Positions 28,546 through 36,480 of a stretch of DNA of 42,852 nucleotides are shown here, one piece after another. The position numbers and the translations under genes are program-made. This DNA is from a virus, in the IMG/VR virus record IMGVR_UViG_3300046683_000166, positions 1 through 42,852 of that record; one strand, 5' to 3'. The notes beneath the pieces were generated by a model. That model did no database searches and was not told where the DNA came from. It saw only the letters and a program-made list of their open reading frames with translations. How positions within the stretch are numbered: the first letter of the stretch is position 1; each line of letters starts with the position of its first letter.

Positions 28546-29259
28546 ATGCCCTGGTTATTACGCGAAAATGTTCCGCTCGTCTGGTCCGACGACTTTCTGC
28601 GGGCGGATGAAAGTCCGGCGAAGGGGTGGGACTTTGGAACTGGCTCGTTCAAACCCAGGATACTCAGCCAGCAGTTAGCCAATAACGCCAGTGGCGAGAC
28701 GCATGGCGTCTTTTCGCCGGGTGTTGTTGATGGCGATAATGCGCTGATTCGGGCGTTCTCGCCGGACCAATACACCCGCGTCAAGATGGGCACGGTATCG
28801 ACTACGACTGGTTTTGGTGATGGTCCTGGCCCCGGCGTGCGGATGGGTACAAACCTCGGCGGATTGAGGTATGGCTACCTCTTATACGTCAATACGACCC
28901 GTTCGACGTTGTACAGCGACAAGGTCAACAACTTTTTCGGCTCATGGGAAGCGGGCGCGGATGGGGATGTGTGGGAACTCCAAGTCTGGGGTCCACCCGC
29001 TGCAACGTGGCTGCGCGGTATTCGCAACGGCCGAATCCTGTTCACGATCAAGGACACAATCACTCCGCTGGCGAATATTCCGATCAATGGGGTGGGGGGC
29101 GTTGCGCTAGGTAATGGGGTGGCTGGCTCTTGGACGATGACCCACTTCGAATCCGGCAATCTGCGCGAGAACTTCGACGGCGACATCTTGCCGGACTTGG
29201 TGCCGACGTGGATTCCCGCGACGGCGACAGACACTTTGATGGGGCAGATCATTTTATGA
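28546..29259 (+). CDS. LamG/concanavalin-like beta-sandwich protein
   Basis: A 237-aa protein (MPWLLRENVPLVWSDDFLRA DESPAKGWDF...). The LV.SDDF.R.D opening, RVKMGTVSTTTGFGDGPGPG V and SGWTMTHFESG-like end are typical of LamG-type jelly-roll modules in phage fibres. A related fold occurs inside the 1228-aa protein (around 20742-21275). It probably binds carbohydrate or forms a head fibre. Confidence 0.6.
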   Translation: MPWLLRENVPLVWSDDFLRADESPAKGWDFGTGSFKPRILSQQLANNASGETHGVFSPGVVDGDNALIRAFSPDQYTRVKMGTVSTTTGFGDGPGPGVRMGTNLGGLRYGYLLYVNTTRSTLYSDKVNNFFGSWEAGADGDVWELQVWGPPAATWLRGIRNGRILFTIKDTITPLANIPINGVGGVALGNGVAGSWTMTHFESGNLRENFDGDILPDLVPTWIPATATDTLMGQIIL

Positions 29260-29633
29260 AGAATCCACTGACTTCGTACGAAGGCTGGATCATGTTCGAC
29301 AACCACGTCAATCCGGGCATTCCCGACGAGTTGACGCGCGGCTTCATGCCGCCGGGTGCAGGGAAGGGGCTGTACGAGGTCGCGACGCTGACCTGCGTGC
29401 ATTGCGGACAGGTCGCTATTAAAAATCCCGATCGTTCGCGTCCACGCAATTTCTGTGTTCGATGTTCGCGTTACATTTGTGATATATGTGGGGCGTTGGC
29501 TGCTGCGCCCGACTATGTACATCGTTCGTTTGAGCAGCTTAAAGAGATGGTGCAATCCGGCAAGTTTGTCATTACTGGCGGCACCGCACGTAACCCTACT
29601 GTTGTTTCTATCGAGGATTTGAAGGATGGCTAA
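29256..29633 (+). CDS. Zinc-ribbon phage protein near capsid genes
   Basis: A 125-aa protein from ATG 29256, overlapping the upstream TGA. The centre carries a four-cysteine zinc site: LTCVHCGQVAIKNPDRSRPR followed by NFCVRCSRYICDICGA. The flanks are a Pro/Gly-rich N-terminus and a helix YVHRSFEQLKEMVQSGKF. Similar proteins with CxHC...YxCDxC sit in structural clusters of several phages; no function is established to my knowledge. Confidence 0.65.
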   Translation: MKNPLTSYEGWIMFDNHVNPGIPDELTRGFMPPGAGKGLYEVATLTCVHCGQVAIKNPDRSRPRNFCVRCSRYICDICGALAAAPDYVHRSFEQLKEMVQSGKFVITGGTARNPTVVSIEDLKDG

Positions 29634-30144
29634 GAGATCGTTTGCAGTTCCTACACTCACGACCGGCGCAGGAGTTGCGAAAGGCTCTCAAGCTGGCGCG
29701 GGTAACTACATGGCACTGGCTGGCGGCACAGCGACGCAACTTCTGGACGTTCTGGAAGTGTATTGTGCCGGATTGTCTGGTTCGAGCGCGCCGTGCTTCT
29801 GGATGATGTCGCGCGTGAGCACCGCCCATACGGGTGCGATTACGGCGCTGTCGTCACCGAATACGGACGGCCCGCTGAATCCGGCGACGGCGGCTTTGGG
29901 TACTGTCCCCACCCCATTTGTGGCGGTGGCTACTAACAACCCGATCCCATCGTCCACGATTACAGACGCGGCAATCATGCTCGGTCTGAATCTGTTCGGT
30001 GGGATCGTGCGTTGGGTCGCGGCTCCGGGTGCGCAGTACACGATTCTGGGTACGGCGGCACCGTTGGGTGAGACCTGTTGGTCGGCATTGAACGGTTCAA
30101 CGACCGGCACGATGTCGTCCCACGTGATCTACGAACCGTACTAA
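29626..30144 (+). CDS. Ala/Thr-rich putative structural protein
   Basis: A 172-aa protein (MAKRSFAVPTLTTGAGVAKG...) with low charge, many Ala, Gly, Ser and Thr, and beta-strand-like segments (YMALAGGTATQLLDVLEVYC then GLNLFGGIVRWVAAPGAQYT). The composition matches head-decoration or tail-tube-like proteins. It begins in the last codons of the zinc-ribbon gene. It was not recognised. Confidence 0.58.
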   Translation: MAKRSFAVPTLTTGAGVAKGSQAGAGNYMALAGGTATQLLDVLEVYCAGLSGSSAPCFWMMSRVSTAHTGAITALSSPNTDGPLNPATAALGTVPTPFVAVATNNPIPSSTITDAAIMLGLNLFGGIVRWVAAPGAQYTILGTAAPLGETCWSALNGSTTGTMSSHVIYEPY

Positions 30145-30173
30145 GGTCGTCTGACCGGATGAAGTAGGGCGCT

Positions 30174-31130
30174 ATGGCCAACGTCCCACGCGCCCCCTTA
30201 TTTTCTAGGTTAGCAGTACCCGCCCTAGCGGCGGTATTGGTTGCCCCCAACCTCATACCGCTGCTGTCCTCGACCAAACCGTTCAAACAGAACGATTGGC
30301 CGAATCCACAGGTTGCGAAGCAGCCCTACCGCAATGACACGCGGGGGATGCCCGTCACGTTGCTGCTCAACGGCAACCCCGGCCGACCGCAGAGCGAATG
30401 GCCGAATCCCAGACTGGCGCCACAACCCGATCGCACGCGAGACAGCCAATCGTCACCGCTGGCGCTGCTGTCGGGGCCGATATCCAAGCCATTTAGCCAA
30501 ACCCACTGGCCGAATCCGCAACAGGTCAAGGTTGCCTTTCAGGACGGCAACGACCCAATGCCGCTCACGCTGTTGCAGGTGGGTGCGCCCTTTGCGCAGC
30601 GTGATTGGCCGTTACCTAAGATCGCGCCTCGAGGATCTGGTGATAGTCGTGGGATGCCGCAGACATTGCTCAATGTCGGCGCACCCTTCCATCAAACCGA
30701 TTGGCCCAACCCGAGAGGGCCGGTTCCGCTCAATGTCGGCACATCCGCTGTGGGTATGCCGACCACATTGCTCAATGTCGGCAAGCCGTTCGCCCAGACC
30801 GACTGGCCACTCGCGATTGCCGCCAAATGGCCCGATCTCGGACTCAGTTACAACTCACCGATCGTTCTCACGCAGACTGTAGCTGGCACACCATTACGCC
30901 CGTTCGATTGGCCAAACCCGCGACAACCGGCATTCGCGGATGTGTCGTTCATCGTCACTCCGTATCCCGACAACATCCCGCCGGCCATCATTCCGCCGGT
31001 CATCGTTGCGCCACCGGATACGTCAGGAACCGGCGGGTATCTGACGCGCCGCGATCTGCAGATCATCCAGATTCGTCGGGATGACGAAGATTTGATCAAA
31101 ATCCTCAGCAAGATGTTTGGAGTCGATTGA
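30174..31130 (+). CDS. Tandem-repeat protein with DWPNP motif
   Basis: A 318-aa protein. A hydrophobic N-terminus (LFSRLAVPALAAVLVAPNLI PLL) is followed by about seven repeats of 30-36 residues, consensus PF.Q.DWPNP....(20).RGMP.TLLNVG. Copies begin at about residues 35, 70, 105, 140, 170, 205 and 245. The end is a Pro-rich linker (IPPAIIPPVIVAPPDTSGTG) and a charged helix (QIIQIRRDDEDLIKILSKMF). Repeat proteins of this type are known in phages as putative structural components; the function is unknown. It directly precedes the scaffold promoter. Confidence 0.65.
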   Translation: MANVPRAPLFSRLAVPALAAVLVAPNLIPLLSSTKPFKQNDWPNPQVAKQPYRNDTRGMPVTLLLNGNPGRPQSEWPNPRLAPQPDRTRDSQSSPLALLSGPISKPFSQTHWPNPQQVKVAFQDGNDPMPLTLLQVGAPFAQRDWPLPKIAPRGSGDSRGMPQTLLNVGAPFHQTDWPNPRGPVPLNVGTSAVGMPTTLLNVGKPFAQTDWPLAIAAKWPDLGLSYNSPIVLTQTVAGTPLRPFDWPNPRQPAFADVSFIVTPYPDNIPPAIIPPVIVAPPDTSGTGGYLTRRDLQIIQIRRDDEDLIKILSKMFGVD

Positions 31131-31155
31131 CGGCGTCGCTAAATGGTTCTATGTT
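31127..31155 (+). promoter_or_regulatory. Putative promoter for scaffold and coat genes
   Basis: TTGACG (31127-31132, five of six), a 17-base spacer and TATGTT (31150-31155, four of six) overlap the end of the repeat-protein gene. The leader to ATG 31244 is about 80 bases and contains GGGCTTAATCG twice. With the terminator at 33340-33364 it would define a dedicated unit for the two proteins needed in largest amount. Confidence 0.55.
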
Positions 31156-31178
31156 CGCGCTGTCTTATGCCTACCTGT

Positions 31179-31229
31179 GGCTTAACAGGGCTTAATCGTT
31201 AACCCATGACGATATATGGGGCTTAATCG
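31179..31229 (+). repeat. GGGCTTAATCG direct repeats in the scaffold leader
   Basis: GGGCTTAATCG occurs at 31188-31198 and 31219-31229, with a shorter GGCTTAA at 31179-31185. The first copy also lies in an imperfect palindrome, GGGCTTAATCGTTAACCC (31188-31205). They could bind a regulator or fold in the mRNA leader. The second copy lies just ahead of GGAGG. Confidence 0.6.
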
Positions 31230-31243
31230 CGGAGGCGATACTC

Positions 31244-32053
31244 ATGTCCGAGAGTTCCGATCTGGTCATCGATACCCAGGAATCGATAGGCGTTGAAGAG
31301 TTAGGAGAATCGCCGACTCCTGAGACTACAGACACCCCGGAGCAGCAACCACCCGCTGAACCGCCTGAACCTAAAGGTGTCGCGAAACGACTCAAGGAAC
31401 TGACCGACCAGAAACACGAGGAGCGCGATCTTAGGATTCGCGCGCAGCAAGAAGCTGACTTCCTCCGTCAACAGTTACTACAGGCGCAACAACGACCTCC
31501 CGAAACTCCGACCCCCGTAGTTCCGCAAGGCCCGCCGAATCTGGCAGATTTCCAGGATTTTGCGGAGTTCACGCGAGCAACGGCGCGGTATGAGACGGAA
31601 CAACAGTTCAAGCAATGGCAAACCAATCTGGATCAGCAACGGGAACGCGACGCGCAAGCGCAACGCACTCGTACTTTTCAAGAGAAGATCTCCGCATTTG
31701 CCGGGACTGTCCCCGACTTTCGAGAGACCGTATTCACCGATCAGGTATCGATCAGTGATGCCGTTTTGCAGGCAGTAACGACGATGGATAGGGGGCCAGA
31801 AGTGCTCTACTACCTGGGTAAAAACCGGGATGAAGCAGCACGACTTTCGATGCTAGATCCTGTTTCGGCGGCAGTGGAGATCGGCCGGCTGTCAGCGCAG
31901 ATTGCGCCAAAGCCGAAAGTCACCGGAGCGCCGCCACCCATCGATCCGCTTTCTGGGGGTACAGGTACGGGGATGATTGATCCGTACAACGAACCCAACG
32001 GAGAGAAATGGTTGAAATGGAGAAACGCGCAGCTCCAAAAGAATAGGAAGTAG
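31244..32053 (+). CDS. Scaffolding protein
   Basis: A 269-aa acidic protein directly before the coat gene. The N-terminus is Glu/Pro-rich (VEELGESPTPETTDTPEQQP), the middle is coiled coil (KRLKELTDQKHEERDLRIRA, then a Gln-rich helix), and the end carries a basic helix (EKWLKWRNAQLQKNRK). In P22 the C-terminal basic helix-turn-helix of gp8 binds coat. The position, size (P22 gp8 is 303 aa) and helical low-complexity sequence support the call. Confidence 0.8.
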   Translation: MSESSDLVIDTQESIGVEELGESPTPETTDTPEQQPPAEPPEPKGVAKRLKELTDQKHEERDLRIRAQQEADFLRQQLLQAQQRPPETPTPVVPQGPPNLADFQDFAEFTRATARYETEQQFKQWQTNLDQQRERDAQAQRTRTFQEKISAFAGTVPDFRETVFTDQVSISDAVLQAVTTMDRGPEVLYYLGKNRDEAARLSMLDPVSAAVEIGRLSAQIAPKPKVTGAPPPIDPLSGGTGTGMIDPYNEPNGEKWLKWRNAQLQKNRK

Positions 32054-32058
32054 CTGCC

Positions 32059-33318
32059 ATCGCTAACACGATCCTGACGCCGTTGGTCATCACGCAGGAA
32101 GCCCTGCGGATTCTCCACGGCAAACTCTCTTTCCTCGGTAACGTCTCGCGCCAGTACGACAATCGTTTTGCCAACGAAGGTGCGAAGATCGGTTCGCTGC
32201 TCAACATCCGTATGCCGGCAAAGTATACGGTCAGAACCGGCGCGAGCGCGTCGTTCCAAGACCATGTTGAACGCTCCACGCCGTTGACGATCACGACCCA
32301 AGTGGGCGTTGACGTGTCGTTCACCACCTTCGACCTGACTCTGTCACTCGATGACATCTCGAATCGAATCCTGACCCCGGCGATGAGCCAACTGGCAGCA
32401 TTCATCGAAAACGACTGCCTGACGGCTGCGAAGAACCTGACGTACCAGTACAACGGTACGACCACGACTTCCGGCCAGATGACATTCGCGCAGATGGATG
32501 AAACCGGCGCAATCCTGACGCGTCAGCTCGCTCCCTATGGCAATCGCGTCGCACTGCTCGATCCGACCTCGCGCAACAACTTCAACGTTGATGTGAAGGG
32601 TCTGTTCCAGTCGTCCGACAACATTCGCGAGCAATACCGCGAAGGCATGATGGGCCGCACCTCGGGCTACGATGTGTATGAATCGACGTTCCTGCCGACG
32701 CATACCACCGGCACCTTCGCTGGCTCACCGTTGACCACGACCGGCACCACGGCGATCGGTTCGTCCACGACATCGAATGCCTGGGTCTCGGGAACCACGG
32801 TTTGGATCGACGGTGCCACCGCACTGACGACTCTGACCGCGGGCGACATCATCACGATTTCCGGTCTGTACGATGTGCACCCGGAGACCAAGGTGACGAC
32901 CGGCATCCTGAAGCGGTTCGTAGTCCAAGCCAACATCACCCTGACCACAGCGACGTCGTCTTATGGCGTGTCGGTACGTCCGGGCATCATGTTCGGTTCG
33001 GGTAACGCCTATCGCAACGTGCTGCTGTCGGGTCCAGCCAACATGGACAACAACACCGTCACCCTGATCGGCAACGTAGGCACGACCTACGGTCAGAACC
33101 TGATGTTCGCGAAAGACGCCTTCGTCTTTGCGACCGCAGACCTGATCGACGTCTCGCAGTACGGTGCCTGGGGTGCTCGCGCTGTCCAAGATGGAATCTC
33201 GATGCGGATCGGTCGGCAGTGGGCGCTCTCCACTGACACCGTGCCGACTCGGATCGACATCGCCTATGGCTTTGCGGATCTCTATGCAGAGAACGCCGTG
33301 CGCCACTGGCACACCTGA
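32059..33318 (+). CDS. Major capsid (coat) protein, P22 type, with apparent ATC start
   Basis: A 419-aa protein. The sequence after ATC 32059 (I-ANTILTPLVITQEALRIL) matches the usual N-terminus of this family, M-ANT.LTP..i...AL.iL. No ATG, GTG or TTG occurs in frame between the upstream stop (32044) and TTG 32083, which would lose ANTILTP. AGGAAG (32045-32050) is well placed for ATC 32059. Core: NRFANEGAKIGSLLNIRMPA KYTVRTGA, later TTFDLTLSLDDISNRILTPA, a Thr-rich insertion-domain region, and a C-terminal RIDIAYGFADLYAENAVRHW. Confidence 0.85.
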   Translation: MANTILTPLVITQEALRILHGKLSFLGNVSRQYDNRFANEGAKIGSLLNIRMPAKYTVRTGASASFQDHVERSTPLTITTQVGVDVSFTTFDLTLSLDDISNRILTPAMSQLAAFIENDCLTAAKNLTYQYNGTTTTSGQMTFAQMDETGAILTRQLAPYGNRVALLDPTSRNNFNVDVKGLFQSSDNIREQYREGMMGRTSGYDVYESTFLPTHTTGTFAGSPLTTTGTTAIGSSTTSNAWVSGTTVWIDGATALTTLTAGDIITISGLYDVHPETKVTTGILKRFVVQANITLTTATSSYGVSVRPGIMFGSGNAYRNVLLSGPANMDNNTVTLIGNVGTTYGQNLMFAKDAFVFATADLIDVSQYGAWGARAVQDGISMRIGRQWALSTDTVPTRIDIAYGFADLYAENAVRHWHT

Positions 33319-33339
33319 TCCCTGAACAGGGATGCTATG

Positions 33340-33364
33340 GGGGGTGGCAACACCCCCTTTTTTT
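33340..33364 (+). terminator. Intrinsic terminator after the coat gene
   Basis: GGGGGTG (33340-33346), loop GCAA, CACCCCC (33351-33357), followed by seven T (33358-33364). It is the strongest intrinsic terminator in the window. A second small hairpin, ATCCCT-GAAC-AGGGAT (33318-33333), begins at the coat stop codon and might protect the mRNA. Confidence 0.92.
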
Positions 33365-33383
33365 AACCAAGGAGAGGGAAAGC

Positions 33384-34310
33384 ATGATTGAAGAACCGGA
33401 ACGCCGACTCGGTGCGAGACATCGAGGCCCGGAGGTTCGCAGCAAGGTTTTTATCGCAACACCGGCCTATCAAGGGAAAGTCGATTCCGACTTCGCAATG
33501 TCGTTGGCCGATACCTGCATGATGGCATCGACGCGAGGGATCGGCGTCGTCGCCAGCGTCATGGGCAATGGCGCATTCATCGAGTTATCACGCAATCAGT
33601 TCGTCAAGATCTTCCTCGACACCGATTGCACGCACCTGTTTTTCATCGACGCCGACCTGCGATGGGAGGCTCGCGCCTTCTGCGGTCTGGTCGAAGGTTG
33701 TACGCCTGAACGTCCGGTGGTCGCGGGTGCCTATCGCCGCCGCCAGCCGAAAGAGGACTATCCAATCCGCTATTGGGAAGATGCCGCTGAACCCGGCTTG
33801 ACGTTTGTCGATGGCGGATGGGTGCTCTGCGAACGGGTCGCGACGGGCTTCCTCTGTATCCATCGCTCGGTCGTCGTCGAGATGGCAAACGAAGCGCGGC
33901 TGCTGCATGTCCCGATGTGGGGGGATGCGCCGGAACTGTTCTATACCCAGGATGTTCCGATGATGCCGGAAGAGACCAAGATGGACATGGCGGCATGGAA
34001 TGCCATGTTGGAGCGCAAGCGCGAACTCGAGCAGGAGATCGAGGATCTGGAAAAGACCCTATCGAACGGCAAATGGCTGTTCATGGGTGAGGATATCTCG
34101 TGGTGTGACGACTACGTCCACAAATATAAGAAGTATATCCACGTCTGGCCCGACTTCGACTTCATCCACGCCGGACTGCATTGCAACTGGCGCAAATTCA
34201 TCCTGAAAGAGTTGGCGAGTGACGCCAAGGAAGAACAGGAACGGTTGGAGCGAGAGGAAGCAAAGCTCAAACTCATGGAAAGCAAAGAGAGGGTGGCAAA
34301 CGGTGAGTAA
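33384..34310 (+). CDS. GT-A-type glycosyltransferase
   Basis: A 308-aa protein with AAGGAGAGG before ATG 33384. VFIATPAYQGKVDSDFAMSL at residues 22-41 forms the nucleotide-sugar region, LFFIDADLRW includes a DxD-like metal motif (IDAD, 88-91), and a GEDISWCDDY motif then DFDFIHAGLH correspond to the late acceptor and catalytic segments of GT-A enzymes. Insertions at about 205-235 and 275-308 are charged coiled coils. It should transfer a sugar from a nucleotide donor to an unknown acceptor, possibly coat protein, DNA or a small molecule. First of four coupled genes. Confidence 0.78.
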   Translation: MIEEPERRLGARHRGPEVRSKVFIATPAYQGKVDSDFAMSLADTCMMASTRGIGVVASVMGNGAFIELSRNQFVKIFLDTDCTHLFFIDADLRWEARAFCGLVEGCTPERPVVAGAYRRRQPKEDYPIRYWEDAAEPGLTFVDGGWVLCERVATGFLCIHRSVVVEMANEARLLHVPMWGDAPELFYTQDVPMMPEETKMDMAAWNAMLERKRELEQEIEDLEKTLSNGKWLFMGEDISWCDDYVHKYKKYIHVWPDFDFIHAGLHCNWRKFILKELASDAKEEQERLEREEAKLKLMESKERVANGE

Positions 34311-34881
34311 CGTCTACGTGGTCGAGCAGGGTGTCGAGAAGTTCAAGCCGACAGTGAAGTTGGGACATGAGTTGCTGATCGGTTGCGGCAACAATCGACG
34401 GAAGTTGCTGGATGAGAACGGCAAGCCGGAATGGAAGGATCTCGTCACGTTGGATATGGATGCGGCCTGCGAGCCGGATATCGTCTGGGATCTGACCCAC
34501 TTTCCCTATCCGATTCCCGATGCGTCATTCATGGAGATTCATGCGTACGAGGTCCTCGAGCATATCACCGGGTTCGTCGGTGACTTCCGGTCGTTCTTTA
34601 AGCCGTTCATCGAGTTCTGGCGTATTCTGAAACCGGGCGGTCTGCTCTGTGCGACGGTGCCGATCTGGGATTCGGTCGGCGCATTCGGCGATCCGGGGCA
34701 TGGCCGTATCATCAATGCGATGACGCTGTCGTTCCTGTGTCAGACGATCTACGAGCGTGACGTCGGGGTGAATACGCCGATGACCGATTATCGGGCGTGG
34801 TTCCCGCGACCGAATGACTTCAACATCATCGAATGTCACGAAGTGAATCAGCGATTTTGCTTCGTCTTACAGAAACAGTAG
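34303..34881 (+). CDS. SAM-dependent methyltransferase (class I)
   Basis: A 192-aa protein from GTG 34303, overlapping the glycosyltransferase stop. Motif I is LLIGCGNNRRK, an acidic strand-2 end is LVTLDMDAACEPDIVWDLTH, motif IV-like EVLEHI and post-IV RILKPGGLLCATVPIWDSVG. It belongs to the Methyltransf_11-like group often found in glycan-modifying clusters. The substrate is unknown. Its end overlaps the radical SAM gene by 49 bases. Confidence 0.78.
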   Translation: MSNVYVVEQGVEKFKPTVKLGHELLIGCGNNRRKLLDENGKPEWKDLVTLDMDAACEPDIVWDLTHFPYPIPDASFMEIHAYEVLEHITGFVGDFRSFFKPFIEFWRILKPGGLLCATVPIWDSVGAFGDPGHGRIINAMTLSFLCQTIYERDVGVNTPMTDYRAWFPRPNDFNIIECHEVNQRFCFVLQKQ

Positions 34882-35702
34882 ACAAGCGACTCAACTGGCT
34901 TAGGGACAACTACCTAGATCAACCGGCTGAGATAGCGATCGAGACGCAGGCGGTCTGTAACGCCGCCTGCACGTTCTGCCCCTACCCGACGCTCGAGCGG
35001 ATCGGCACCAAGATGCCGACCGAAATGCTCTATGCGCTGGTCGATCAGACGCGGGATTGGAAACCGTTCTTTTTCACCCCGTTCAAGGTGAACGAGCCGT
35101 TACTCGACAAACGGCTCTATCCGCTGCTGCGCTACGTCAACAAGCATGTTCCTCAGGCGACCGTTAGGATCTTCACCAACGGGTCGCCGCTGACACTCGA
35201 TTGGGCGGAAAAGTTACACAATATCGACAACCTCGAGTTGTACATCTCGCTCAACAGCCACCGGAAAGCGGAGTACGAGCCGCTGATGGACCTGAACTTC
35301 GATCGCACGATCAAGAACATCGACGCACTGCACGCCTCCGACTTCCGCCATCCGGTGAACATCCTGAAGGTGGGCAGGGACATCCCGTTCGCGCAGTACG
35401 TGCTCGATCGCTGGCCCTACTTCGAGCCGCTGTTGATCAAACGCGATGCGTGGCTCGGGTTCACCAACAGCGATAATTTGGAAGTTCCCGATCATGGCTG
35501 TGCGCGCTGGTTCGAGTTGTCTATTATGGCGACTGGAAAGGCCGCGCTCTGCTGCATGGACTCGACCGGCGAACATGGTTTGGGCGGCGATGTGACGAAG
35601 CAGACGTTGCTCGAGGTATACAATATGCCGGTCTGGCGTGAACGTAGAGAGCAGATGTTGAACCGCAAACTGGTTCCGACTTGTCAGGGATGCACCTACT
35701 GA
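34833..35702 (+). CDS. Radical SAM protein with SPASM-like C-terminus
   Basis: A 289-aa protein. IAIETQAVCNAACTFCPYP carries the [4Fe-4S] motif CxxxCxxC at Cys42, Cys46 and Cys49. The barrel continues with FKVNEPLLDKRLYPLLRYV and VRIFTNGSPLT (the usual 'TNG' strand). Late cysteines HGCARWFE, ALCCMDST and CQGC could ligate auxiliary clusters as in SPASM proteins. Such enzymes modify peptides, sugars or other molecules. It begins inside the methyltransferase gene, which points to coordinated synthesis. Confidence 0.82.
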   Translation: MSRSESAILLRLTETVDKRLNWLRDNYLDQPAEIAIETQAVCNAACTFCPYPTLERIGTKMPTEMLYALVDQTRDWKPFFFTPFKVNEPLLDKRLYPLLRYVNKHVPQATVRIFTNGSPLTLDWAEKLHNIDNLELYISLNSHRKAEYEPLMDLNFDRTIKNIDALHASDFRHPVNILKVGRDIPFAQYVLDRWPYFEPLLIKRDAWLGFTNSDNLEVPDHGCARWFELSIMATGKAALCCMDSTGEHGLGGDVTKQTLLEVYNMPVWRERREQMLNRKLVPTCQGCTY

Positions 35703-36091
35703 TGGTCTATGCCTTCGACTTCTGGAATACGCTGTATCCGATGAACGACGCGGCCAGACGTCAATGCGCGATGATGCAGGGTCTTGTCTCTGCGCTCCAT
35801 GACAGCGGCAATGAGATCCATATCGTGTCGGCAATCTCACCGGGGCTGCCATTGGATAACGACGAAGCCTATGCTCGGATGTTGGGTGAGATCAACGTGC
35901 CGTTCACCAAGATCCATCGCGTCGATCACGTACCGGCGTTAAAGGTCGAAGTCCTCAAGCGAATCGGTGCCGGTGGTTTCTGGGACGATTCTGAAGTCAA
36001 TGTCATCGCGGCGAGAGAGGCCGGCATCCCAAGCAACCACGTCGGTATCGACGCTGACATCATGCAGATATTCTGTTTGGAGCAATCATGA
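35702..36091 (+). CDS. HAD-like small protein, altered motif I
   Basis: A 129-aa product from ATG 35702 (overlapping the radical SAM stop). MVYAFDFWNTLYPM takes the place of the HAD motif DxDGT, with Trp instead of the second Asp. Motif II-like strand EIHIVSAIS and motif IV-like GFWDDSEVNVIAAREAGI follow. Loss of the acid/base Asp suggests weak or different phosphatase activity or a regulatory role. It completes the four-gene cassette and is coupled to the gp4-like gene (ATGA). Confidence 0.65.
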   Translation: MVYAFDFWNTLYPMNDAARRQCAMMQGLVSALHDSGNEIHIVSAISPGLPLDNDEAYARMLGEINVPFTKIHRVDHVPALKVEVLKRIGAGGFWDDSEVNVIAAREAGIPSNHVGIDADIMQIFCLEQS

Positions 36092-36480
36092 CGACTTACA
36101 GGGATCTGATCACCCGCTCCATGCGTCACCTCGGTGTGGTGCAACTGAATCAGGCACCGACTCCCCAAGAGATGGCCGACGGACTCGCCGCCATGAACGA
36201 CATGTTGAACTCGTGGCGGATGGATGGGATCGATCTCGAGTACGTAGAAGCCACTAGCGTCAACAACGATGTACCGTATCCGCAAGATCACATGGCGGCG
36301 TTTCAGTACAACTTGGCCGCATGGCTCGCGCCGATGTATGGCAAGAAGGTGCCAGATGTGATCGTTGGACTGGCTGGCAAGACCTATCACGATCTACAGG
36401 TCTGGTATTCCGACCCGCACAACCTGACGGTCGATGTCGCACTGCAACCCCTGGTGACCAACAACCTGATGTTCCGATGA
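36088..36480 (+). CDS. Head-closure / tail accessory factor, P22 gp4-like
   Basis: A 130-aa protein: TYRDLITRSMRHLGVVQLNQ APTPQEMADGLAAMNDMLNS WRMDG, a well-conserved N-terminal pattern of P22 gp4-type adaptor proteins ('..l...al..l.v...g..p...e...al..lN.ml..w...g'). A PYPQDHMAAFQYNLAAWLAP segment follows. gp4 binds below the portal after packaging to stop DNA leakage. P22 gp4 is 166 aa. Confidence 0.8.
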   Translation: MTTYRDLITRSMRHLGVVQLNQAPTPQEMADGLAAMNDMLNSWRMDGIDLEYVEATSVNNDVPYPQDHMAAFQYNLAAWLAPMYGKKVPDVIVGLAGKTYHDLQVWYSDPHNLTVDVALQPLVTNNLMFR

